DNA from: Bacteroidota bacterium
Lineage (GTDB): Bacteria > Bacteroidota > Bacteroidia > Bacteroidales > VadinHA17
Reading direction: 5' to 3'
Assembly (NCBI GenBank): GCA_016718875.1
Contig: JADKBL010000013.1
Span: 1 to 60,932 of the forward strand
DNA length: 60,932 nt
Shown here: positions 51,798 to 58,657 of the stretch, piece by piece
Layout of the letters: every line of letters begins with the position of its first letter
Numbering within the stretch: the stretch's first letter is position 1
The notes under the pieces: generated by a model
The model's database searches: none
Seen by the model: the letters and a program-made list of their open reading frames with translations, nothing else
What the model was told of the DNA's origin: nothing
Program-made: the position numbers and the translations under genes

Positions 51798-52540
51798 TAA
51801 CCCACCAACAGGCCATCAGGACCCTGACTTGCGAGAACTTCCTTATCAAGCTGGATCTTTTCCTCTTTACTCTCGGCAATCAAAGTCGCGCCGTCGAGCG
51901 TTACTGTGCCCCCAGCAGCAGGAAGCGAATCATATTTCGACCTAATCCGACCAACGATTTCCTTCGAATGAGCCAAACACCATCTGTAAAACAAATCCTG
52001 ATCCTTGGCAGGCAACTTACTCAAATCCCAAGTATCAAGCTTCGCCTTAATAAGCATCAACTGCGCAAACGAACCGCTTCTATAGGTCACATATAACGTC
52101 TTTGTTTGCTGCTCATAAAACCAGTCAGGCTCCACAGAAAACACTCTTTTTCTTGATTCCTGATACTGAAGAAGCTGCGCAAACCCAGAATAATCCGAGA
52201 CCCCGCCGCCGATACCGCCAATATTCTGAGGCCCATAAGGAATAATGTCGAAAAAACCTAAAGAATAAAACGCTGCCACATCGCTCGGCACGTTGAATGA
52301 TACAGACAGTATGTTGTCCACATCATCCCTCATTTTGTACTCAGTCTGACCCTCAACAATCGACATGGGTCTAAAAACAACAAAGCCTTTTCGGTGGTTA
52401 AACCACATCTGCGCTCGCTTAATCACATTTTCGAAATTTTGGTCGTTTAACTCAACCTCGACAGTGGCAGAGTTCTCAATATCTCCGCCGCCAAGGTCCT
52501 GAATTAACATTTCTCTGATTTTATTTTTTGATAGAGCCAT
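51797..52540 (-). CDS. gp13-like neck/head-completion protein
   Basis: The 247-aa protein starts MALSKNKIREMLIQDLGGGDI, a pattern seen in neck proteins of large T4-like phages. It continues with WFNHRKGFVVFRPM, VPSDVAAFYSLGFFDIIPYGP, and ends in HSKEIVGRIRSKYDSLPAAGGTVTLDGATLIAESKEEKIQLDKEV, the C-terminal helix pair with a Leu-Pro-Gly-Gly turn. It would join the portal and the tail. The start at 52540 fits homologues better than one six codons upstream, but both ATGs are covered by an inverted repeat (52534-52556). Confidence 0.65.
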   Translation of the reverse strand: MALSKNKIREMLIQDLGGGDIENSATVEVELNDQNFENVIKRAQMWFNHRKGFVVFRPMSIVEGQTEYKMRDDVDNILSVSFNVPSDVAAFYSLGFFDIIPYGPQNIGGIGGGVSDYSGFAQLLQYQESRKRVFSVEPDWFYEQQTKTLYVTYRSGSFAQLMLIKAKLDTWDLSKLPAKDQDLFYRWCLAHSKEIVGRIRSKYDSLPAAGGTVTLDGATLIAESKEEKIQLDKEVLASQGPDGLLVG

Positions 52541-52556
52541 TCTTTGATAATGGCTC
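52534..52556. repeat. Inverted repeat spanning neck-gene start codons
   Basis: The 8-bp arms GAGCCATT and AATGGCTC, loop of 7, lie exactly at the start of the neck gene; the ATG at 52540 is within the 3' arm on the message. It may be a translational control hairpin or a chance repeat. Confidence 0.5.
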
Positions 52557-52603
52557 ATTTTTTGAGATGGATAAAGTCCTATCTGACAGCACTTTACAAG
52601 ACG

Positions 52604-53107
52604 TTAAGCTTTAGGCTCCTCATCTTTATTTGCCTCATCTGAAGCCATATCTTCCCCCGGAACAACCTCCTCGGGAACGTCAGCCTCCTGATCAACTACA
52701 TACTCATCAGCACCTTCAGAGGAAGCATCTTGCGACTCAACCTCATTAGCCAAATCACCCAACGCCTCAGCATCCAAAATCAACTCATCAATCTCCTCAA
52801 AAATTCCCTCATCCAAAACCAAACCAATATCCTCAACCTGCTCCAATATTGATTTAATCTTTCCAAGCGATGCACGACTCACAGCAAGCAACATGTCTAT
52901 CGCATCCTTAACCTCTTCCGGAGTCGCACCAGTCAAGTCGTCCACTTCCCGCTCAGTCATGTCCGTGTCGATCGGCTCAACCGAGTAATCAACAGCAGGC
53001 GCATCTCCCTCGCTCGGAACAGCCTTCTCCTGATCAACCTGCTCAACATTATCCGCTGGCAAAAACCTCTCCTCTATCGACTTCAACTCATCAAGATACT
53101 GCTTCAT
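52604..53107 (-). CDS. Acidic protein, 167 aa
   Basis: A strongly acidic, Ala/Glu/Asp-rich protein with a central helical region (TPEEVKDAIDMLLAVSRASLGKIKSILEQVEDIGLVL) and disordered ends. No family is recognised. The ATG at 53107 has GGAG upstream and overlaps the end of the Mom-LAGLIDADG gene by 17 bp; a start four codons upstream is less likely. It may be a scaffold-like or DNA-mimic protein, but this is speculation. Confidence 0.55.
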   Translation of the reverse strand: MKQYLDELKSIEERFLPADNVEQVDQEKAVPSEGDAPAVDYSVEPIDTDMTEREVDDLTGATPEEVKDAIDMLLAVSRASLGKIKSILEQVEDIGLVLDEGIFEEIDELILDAEALGDLANEVESQDASSEGADEYVVDQEADVPEEVVPGEDMASDEANKDEEPKA

Positions 53108-54719
53108 TTGAATCTCCATTTATTAACCAATCCTCACTCACTTTAAAAAATTGAGCAATTAACTTTATTTGATCTCTATTAAAAAAACCCTTCCCTATTT
53201 CTACATTACCTAAGCGACCCTGCTTCTTTGCGCCAAACACCTGTTGAGCAAAATTTATTTGCGACATGCCAGCGGCCTTTCTCAAAGACATAAAACGCTT
53301 GGCAATATCAGGATTATGAAGAGGATTTTCTCGAGATCTTTTCTTGTAGAAATGCTCAGTACATAGACCGTTTTTCTTATCCATAACAAACTTTGAACAG
53401 CCCGGAACAGAGCACGAAGCTCGCTCTCTTATATCTCGCCTTATTGTGTGGAGATGGCATAAACCATTAGAATGCGCCGTGGCCCCACATATTTTACACT
53501 TCATGTTGACTCTTGCCGATAGGGACTTTGATCCCTTGACGTACCTCTGATATCTCTCTTCATTCCTAATCGAGCTAGGACAATCGTAAGCTTTCTTTAA
53601 AACATCAACTGACTGAGTGTAATTTGCCTTAATTGAGTAATGATAAAATATGCGCCCTTTCATGTTTTTCGCCTTCTTCAATACCGACTGAGTGATTCCG
53701 GTCTCATCCTTAAATCGTTTTACAAAAGATTCGGTAGACGAAGAAAATCCCAAAACTAGCCCAATTGCTTTTTCTGAAAGCGACTTTGTTCTATCCCAAA
53801 CAAACTGACCATCCGTATCTATCAACCCACGGATAAAATCCCACTTAAATTCCTCTGGCAGATCATCCGGCCAAGGCAAAGAATGACTCTTCTTCCCAGA
53901 AATCCCTCTTTGATGAAACCAAAAAACAAGCCACTTATCGTCTATGTATGCCTCATAAATTGAACTCTTTTTCTTGGGGCCTCCTGGAATCTTCAGTAGC
54001 CTACAAAACTTAGCTACCGTATCGAAATTCCCACACAAAGAAACCCGATATGAACCATCCGTAAGGCTTATGTTTCCGTCACCAAGTATTAAGCCATAAA
54101 CCCACGCAAGCTCTCTAGACCATTTGCTAAAAAAATCTTTAATCCAAAACTTTTGATCAATTTTTGATTTATTTAAAACATATAAATACAAGTTTTTCGG
54201 CTGATCACTAACCTTCGTCAGTCCCTCGACAGCAGCTTGCTCTTTTTCTGTGATTCCATTTTTCTTAGCCCTGTCCCAAACTCCCTTTATATGAACCCTT
54301 TTGTTTTCCGTATTGAGGTAATGATAAGAAGATTGAGTTTTTGACAGAAAAGTAAAATTAGATGCCTTGTAGACAATCCCCTGATGCCCAACATTTGGAT
54401 CTGCATAGGAGATAACCCCCAATATTTCTTCTTCTTTTTTTAGACTATTTAGACACCTAGAAATGAAATACGACTCTGTGTTTTTGGGCGTTCCATCCTC
54501 AACAAAAAGCCTGGTAAGCTCCAGCATTCCATCGTATTTAAGCCTCGCCTGATTTCTTGTCGGCAGACCAAAAAGGCAAACGCCGATCATTCTCTCACCA
54601 TCAAACAAACCAAATGCAAATCTAGTGGCCCTTGGACATGACCCTGAATAGTGCCTAGCAGAAACCCAGACGATAATATCTCTGCCAAAATTTATTCGCT
54701 TAACAACAAATGAAATCAT
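53091..54719 (-). CDS. Mom-like GNAT / LAGLIDADG / zinc / XRE fusion protein
   Basis: The 542-aa protein joins four parts. Residues 1-180 resemble the Mom/GNAT family (ARHYSGSCPRATRFAFGLFDG, ELTRLFVEDGTPKNTESYFIS, SYADPNVGHQGIVYKASNF), Mom being the phage Mu DNA-modification enzyme. A LAGLIDADG homing-endonuclease region has motifs GLILGDG (209-215) and GLIDTDG (298-304). Next are two putative zinc sites, C408-C411-C421-H424 and C436-C441-C453-H456. The end is an XRE-type helix-turn-helix with RFMSLRKAAGMSQINFAQQVFG and DWLINGD. No intein splice residues are evident. The ATG at 54719 is preceded by a promoter-like TGGTACAAT and a 16-bp inverted repeat. Confidence 0.75.
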   Translation of the reverse strand: MISFVVKRINFGRDIIVWVSARHYSGSCPRATRFAFGLFDGERMIGVCLFGLPTRNQARLKYDGMLELTRLFVEDGTPKNTESYFISRCLNSLKKEEEILGVISYADPNVGHQGIVYKASNFTFLSKTQSSYHYLNTENKRVHIKGVWDRAKKNGITEKEQAAVEGLTKVSDQPKNLYLYVLNKSKIDQKFWIKDFFSKWSRELAWVYGLILGDGNISLTDGSYRVSLCGNFDTVAKFCRLLKIPGGPKKKSSIYEAYIDDKWLVFWFHQRGISGKKSHSLPWPDDLPEEFKWDFIRGLIDTDGQFVWDRTKSLSEKAIGLVLGFSSSTESFVKRFKDETGITQSVLKKAKNMKGRIFYHYSIKANYTQSVDVLKKAYDCPSSIRNEERYQRYVKGSKSLSARVNMKCKICGATAHSNGLCHLHTIRRDIRERASCSVPGCSKFVMDKKNGLCTEHFYKKRSRENPLHNPDIAKRFMSLRKAAGMSQINFAQQVFGAKKQGRLGNVEIGKGFFNRDQIKLIAQFFKVSEDWLINGDSNEAVS

Positions 54720-54750
54720 CCCAACACCCACCACAACAAGTCGAAACAAT

Positions 54751-54759
54751 ATTGTACCA
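54751..54759 (-). promoter_or_regulatory. Extended -10-like element TGGTACAAT
   Basis: On the minus strand TGGTACAAT, an extended -10 type sequence, ends 32 bp before the ATG at 54719; no matching -35 at 17 bp. It overlaps the inner arm of the inverted repeat. Confidence 0.4.
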
Positions 54760-54807
54760 TTTGCTTCCAGCAGATCTGATCAGAGGCGCTTCTGGAAGCA
54801 AATGGTA
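54755..54807. repeat. 16-bp inverted repeat before the fusion gene
   Basis: TACCATTTGCTTCCAG (54755-54770) and its exact reverse complement CTGGAAGCAAATGGTA (54792-54807) enclose 21 bases containing CAGATCTG and GATC. It lies over the promoter-like element and fits an operator, possibly for the protein's own XRE domain. Confidence 0.7.
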
Positions 54808-54829
54808 AATTAAAAGCCCTTTTAAATGC

Positions 54830-54838
54830 ATTATACCA
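54830..54838 (-). promoter_or_regulatory. Extended -10 promoter TGGTATAAT
   Basis: The minus strand carries a perfect extended -10 (TGGTATAAT) with no clear -35, between the capsid-gene terminator and the inverted repeat. It would drive the fusion gene and downstream late genes. Confidence 0.55.
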
Positions 54839-54882
54839 TGTATGCAAAGACACTGGTTCGAGAATCGTCCGGCGATACAAAA

Positions 54883-54921
54883 CAATAAAAAAAAAGGGCT
54901 GCGATTTCTCACAGCCCTTTT
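54883..54921 (-). terminator. Intrinsic terminator of the major capsid gene
   Basis: AAAAGGGCTG (54892-54901) and CAGCCCTTTT (54912-54921) form a 10-bp stem with a 10-base loop; minus-strand T run follows (TTTTTTTTTATTG). It starts 30 bp after the capsid stop, so the highly expressed capsid gene is insulated. Confidence 0.85.
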
Positions 54922-54951
54922 CGGCTCAATCACCTAAGCTATCGAAATAAC

Positions 54952-56463
54952 TTAGAAATTAAGGCTTACGTTACCAAATGAACCGCCACCAAGAGCGTTC
55001 ACATTCAATAGGTTAAGCTTGCCATAAAATTCCCCGCGAACTAATGCCTTCGCGTATCGAGTTCTCAATCCCTTACGGTATTTGAAATCGTTGGGATCTA
55101 AAAAAGTATTCGTGCTTTGTAGAGCAACATAAGGCGCCCAAACATATCCAGCATCAACAAAGCTTGAACCTTTGTAACCAACGATCACTTCGCTTGCTGT
55201 CATGTATGGATCTTTGTAGCAATGCCATCGCTGTTGCAATGTTCCGAACTTCATTACACCCCAAGTTTGAGGAGCTTCAGCAGGAGCCATTGCATCGACG
55301 TTGCCTGCGAACACTGGACGGAAGAATCCGTCTGTTCCCAGTTGCTCGACGAAAGAAGCTGCGTCGTAGCTCATCACTAGGAAGTTTGCAGGACCGCGCA
55401 ATGTGTTTACACCGATGCGGTTAGAAAGCTTCGCAAGTGGAGTCAGCATGCCGCGCAAGTGCTTCACTTCTTCGATTCCTGATGGAGTAGAAAGATCGAA
55501 AGTAGTTGAAGGACCAGAAGCGCCAACTCGGATGTCTTCGATGATTTCTCGATCGATTTCCAAAGCGAGTTCAGAGCCAATGCCAGCAACCAATTCTTGC
55601 TCAGCGTCTACACCGTGAAGAGCCTTTAGGTCATCAGAAGCTTCAGAAGACCAAAGGGCTTTCAACTTACGAGTGCGAGCGCGGATCTCAAGAAGGTCGA
55701 TGTCGACATCAACTTGAGGAATCAGGCTGTTGCCTTCCATGTTGTACTGGTACACAGCAGACAAACCAGATCGGACAACTGCTCCGCCCAAAGTTCCTGC
55801 AATCGCGCCAGTAGTGTAGTTGATGGTGCCGCCAGACAATGCTAGGCCGCCAGTACCAGTCAAAGCTCCGCTTCCGTCGTCTACGATTTCACCAGAAACA
55901 GACGAGTGAGTGATCTTAACTGTTCCAGGCAATACTGGAGTGTAGTCAAGAGTTCCCGCGATGTCTGTGCCAGAAGTCACACCAGTTGTGAAGGCTTCGC
56001 CATCAATCAACTGAGAAGAGTAGTAACGGTTGAAGTCTTTTACCAGCTTATCGCCAGCAGTTACTTTTCCTTTGGTAGTTCCGTACTTCAATTCGAAGTA
56101 GAAGATACCGCCAACAGGAGCAGTCATTGGCTGGACTGATACGATCTCTGGAGCGATCAGGCTTGGCCAAACACGGCGAAGAAGCGGGAATGTGTATTTC
56201 ACAAACGGCGCTGTGTTCGCAGTTGATGTGTCCTCAGAGAGCATGTGCTTCTCTTTGAACGATTTCAAATCACCCAATTGGTTTTCAAACAATTGAGCAA
56301 CAACCCACTGGTCGTAGCGGCTAAGGGCTCTTCCGTTTTTTTGCGGAATCCACTTTTGCCACTTCTCGATGAGGGCTTTCTTCTTAGGGTCTGCAAGAAA
56401 ACTACCTTCGAGGTTTCCTTGACCAGACGTCTCTGTCATTAGCTGACGCTGTTCCTTAGACAT
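54952..56463 (-). CDS. Major capsid protein (gp23-like, HK97 fold)
   Basis: The 503-aa protein has the T4 gp23 pattern: an N-terminal region (about 1-65) that is probably removed by the prohead protease, FPLLRRVWPSLIAPEIVSVQPMTAPVGGIFYFE, LEIDREIIEDIR, NRIGVNTLRGPANFLVMS and RTRYAKALVRGEFYG near the end. Residues about 170-240 (55744-55956) are an inserted beta-sandwich with PVLPGTVKITH and GGTINYTTGAIAG, similar to the sheath insert. A terminator follows. The gene is the classic neighbour of the protease upstream. Confidence 0.9.
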   Translation of the reverse strand: MSKEQRQLMTETSGQGNLEGSFLADPKKKALIEKWQKWIPQKNGRALSRYDQWVVAQLFENQLGDLKSFKEKHMLSEDTSTANTAPFVKYTFPLLRRVWPSLIAPEIVSVQPMTAPVGGIFYFELKYGTTKGKVTAGDKLVKDFNRYYSSQLIDGEAFTTGVTSGTDIAGTLDYTPVLPGTVKITHSSVSGEIVDDGSGALTGTGGLALSGGTINYTTGAIAGTLGGAVVRSGLSAVYQYNMEGNSLIPQVDVDIDLLEIRARTRKLKALWSSEASDDLKALHGVDAEQELVAGIGSELALEIDREIIEDIRVGASGPSTTFDLSTPSGIEEVKHLRGMLTPLAKLSNRIGVNTLRGPANFLVMSYDAASFVEQLGTDGFFRPVFAGNVDAMAPAEAPQTWGVMKFGTLQQRWHCYKDPYMTASEVIVGYKGSSFVDAGYVWAPYVALQSTNTFLDPNDFKYRKGLRTRYAKALVRGEFYGKLNLLNVNALGGGSFGNVSLNF

Positions 56464-56490
56464 TTTCTTTTCTCCTTTGAAAAGTGTCTG

Positions 56491-57999
56491 TTAATTAATA
56501 CCTGCCAAACCTTTGACCTCTCGAAGAGAAACAAGGCCCAACTCCGCAATTTGGCTATCAACACCCTCTAAAAGAGGATTCTCAACGTCAGAAGACTCGG
56601 CGGAAGCATATTTTCCGTGAGCCTCTTGCAACTGCGTTTCAACTACCTTTGACTCTTTCAATGAATCAAGTCGGTTACGAATAGAATTGTATTCTGAAGA
56701 ATTAGGCGCCGCAACACTGTAATCAGAAATAACTTGATCAATTTTCTTTTTCTCAGTCACTCCCTCTAACAATTGACGTATTTTTGGCGCATTCGGATTT
56801 CCTGCTGTTTTTTCAGCAACATAAACACGAGCCAATTCTTCTTTTCTCTTGACGAGATTTTCTTTTAACGCATTTTCTTTTTCTTCTAAAAGACTCTTCA
56901 AATGCTGCTCTCGTCGAGCCATACGCGACTCTTGAATTTTCAAATTACGAGCTGATTTTTCTTCTTCTGCTTTAATAATATTTGCAGCACGTGTACCCCG
57001 AACAATCGCTTCGTTTAATGAATTTACGTCAGAAAAGCTCTTCGCCTCACCAACCAACTCAGCAAACTTATCGCTCATCGGGAACCTTGCTCGCTCTGTC
57101 TCATAAACTAGACCAACAGACAGCTTCCTGACCGCAGATACTAGCTCCTGAGCATCCTTCTCCATCTGAGAAATTTGAACTTTTGCCTCAGACAATTCCT
57201 TTTTGAGCTGCTCGATTTCTACAGACTCAGCCTTAACTTCCGCCGCTGGAGCCTCAACCACTGGAGCCTCAACCGCAGGAACCACTACTGGCGCCTCTAC
57301 AACAGTCTCACTTGATTCCTTAACCTCAGTCGTAACTACCGGGACCTCCGTAGCAGCAACTTCTTTAACTTCTGACATTTCAACCTTCCTTGTTTGCTCT
57401 GATTCAGTTACTTCAATAACCTCATTTTTTAATTCTTTAAGAACTTCCACCACAGGAACAGCCTCGGTAACAGTCGCTACCTTCCCGCCGCTCTCTCCCA
57501 CATACTCAGGATACGATGTCGTCACAGCAGGATCCGCTACGAAATCATGAGTAATGTATTCGAAATCGCCCTGGACCTCTTCAAGACCCTTGCCGATAGA
57601 CTTCGTACTTCCCATGCCCCTTGAACTAACACCGACTTTAGCGCCTGCATCAATCAATGATTTAATCAGCCGACCATTGTCGTTATCAACAACAATTGCC
57701 TCTCCAAGAATCTGACCGTCCTCAGCAATCTGCAAATCAGATAAAATCGCAGCCACTCGGCTCAAAGATGTTTTCCCAGACTGAGGATGCTCAATCTCCA
57801 TGAAAACCTTTTTTTCCCTGATTTTTGACTGCATACGCTCTATTTCTTTTTCCCAAATAGCTCGCGGATACACCCGCTTATTCTCAGTCGGAACATCCGC
57901 TCGGCCAAACTCACCGCGGACAGTCCATTTTCCATCTTTACCCTCGGTAAGATGCATCCCTACTGCGCCGCCCTTATCAATTAATATTTGCTTACTCAT
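56491..57999 (-). CDS. Prohead protease (gp21-like, S77) fused to scaffold
   Basis: Residues 1-185 match the prohead core protease family: GEFGRADVPTENKRVYPRAIWE, the catalytic His71 in FMEIEHPQSGK, and the catalytic Ser in KVGVSSRGMG (S125/S126). The rest (about 190-502) is Glu/Val-rich with long coiled coils (EVKAESVEIEQLKKELSEAKVQISQMEKDAQELV; REQHLKSLLEEKENALKENLVKRKEELARVYV), typical of a gp22-type scaffold. So the protease and scaffold are one polypeptide. The ATG at 57999 has GAGGGTGA upstream; in-frame residues further upstream fall in a palindrome copy. Confidence 0.8.
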   Translation of the reverse strand: MSKQILIDKGGAVGMHLTEGKDGKWTVRGEFGRADVPTENKRVYPRAIWEKEIERMQSKIREKKVFMEIEHPQSGKTSLSRVAAILSDLQIAEDGQILGEAIVVDNDNGRLIKSLIDAGAKVGVSSRGMGSTKSIGKGLEEVQGDFEYITHDFVADPAVTTSYPEYVGESGGKVATVTEAVPVVEVLKELKNEVIEVTESEQTRKVEMSEVKEVAATEVPVVTTEVKESSETVVEAPVVVPAVEAPVVEAPAAEVKAESVEIEQLKKELSEAKVQISQMEKDAQELVSAVRKLSVGLVYETERARFPMSDKFAELVGEAKSFSDVNSLNEAIVRGTRAANIIKAEEEKSARNLKIQESRMARREQHLKSLLEEKENALKENLVKRKEELARVYVAEKTAGNPNAPKIRQLLEGVTEKKKIDQVISDYSVAAPNSSEYNSIRNRLDSLKESKVVETQLQEAHGKYASAESSDVENPLLEGVDSQIAELGLVSLREVKGLAGIN

Positions 58000-58008
58000 T
58001 TCACCCTC

Positions 58009-58024
58009 GTCCAATCAATTGGAC
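58009..58024. repeat. Dispersed palindrome, copy 8 (intergenic, inverted orientation)
   Basis: GTCCAATCAATTGGAC on the plus strand, in the 27-bp junction between two genes: it ends 2 bp before the stop codon of the 209-aa gene and begins 10 bp before the ATG of the protease gene, next to its ribosome site. Confidence 0.9.
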
Positions 58025-58026
58025 AC

Positions 58027-58656
58027 CTATTTCCTCTGAAACCAATAAGAAAAACCAGGAATTTTACTGGTCTTTTTTGCAAGTTTACTCTTTACTTTAC
58101 CGCTCCGCAACTTGCGCTCTAAACGATCAGTCAAATCATCGAGTTTTTTATTGTATTTTTCGATGGACTCGTCAAAACCAGGCTCCTTTTTTGCCGCATC
58201 CATCTCCTGCTCCCAATAATCTACTCCGTAACGGTTCAACGCATGTTCTATAAAATTCTTCTCAAGCTCTTTTATATCAGCTTTTGTCAAGGCCAACGTA
58301 ACGTCAACCCCGTTGTAAATTACTTCTTCAATTTCAGCCTCAGAATCCTCTAAAGACTTACCGAAAATAATATCCCGAACTATCGCGCCAGGCAGAAAGG
58401 TGCCATGCACCTCAACCTCCATGTCCGTAAGATATATTTCCATCTCAAGATTCTTGGCGTCATCTGGCATCGGTATATGTTTATTTTCAACCTCATCTGA
58501 AACGATGGACTCAACATCCAACATGTCAGGCCTTCTAAGCTTGCCAGCTATACTCCCCACTCCCTTAACTAAAATATCCTCAATCTTAGGAAGCCCATCC
58601 TTCAAAGAATACTTAACCTCAAGAGGCAGCGACACCGTTGTTACTAAAGGCTTCAT
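58027..58656 (-). CDS. Hypothetical head-region protein, 209 aa
   Basis: I do not recognise this protein. It has a beta-rich N-terminal half (TTVSLPLEVKYSLKDGLPKIEDILVKGV; MEIYLTDMEVEVHGTFLPGAIV) and a long charged helical C-terminal half (KYNKKLDDLTDRLERKLRSGKVKSKLAKK). Position before the protease and after the acidic 554-aa gene suggests a head-assembly role, but the 'neck or portal-associated' possibility is open. Confidence 0.5.
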   Translation of the reverse strand: MKPLVTTVSLPLEVKYSLKDGLPKIEDILVKGVGSIAGKLRRPDMLDVESIVSDEVENKHIPMPDDAKNLEMEIYLTDMEVEVHGTFLPGAIVRDIIFGKSLEDSEAEIEEVIYNGVDVTLALTKADIKELEKNFIEHALNRYGVDYWEQEMDAAKKEPGFDESIEKYNKKLDDLTDRLERKLRSGKVKSKLAKKTSKIPGFSYWFQRK

Positions 58657-58657
58657 T

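Noticed and set aside
53091..54719. Intein interpretation of the LAGLIDADG gene
   Set aside because: No Cys/Ser at a splice start and no His-Asn splice end, and the following zinc and XRE parts are not a continued Mom domain.
54755..54807. tRNA or terminator reading of the 16-bp inverted repeat
   Set aside because: The 21-base loop and lack of T run or cloverleaf arms do not fit either; an operator fits better.
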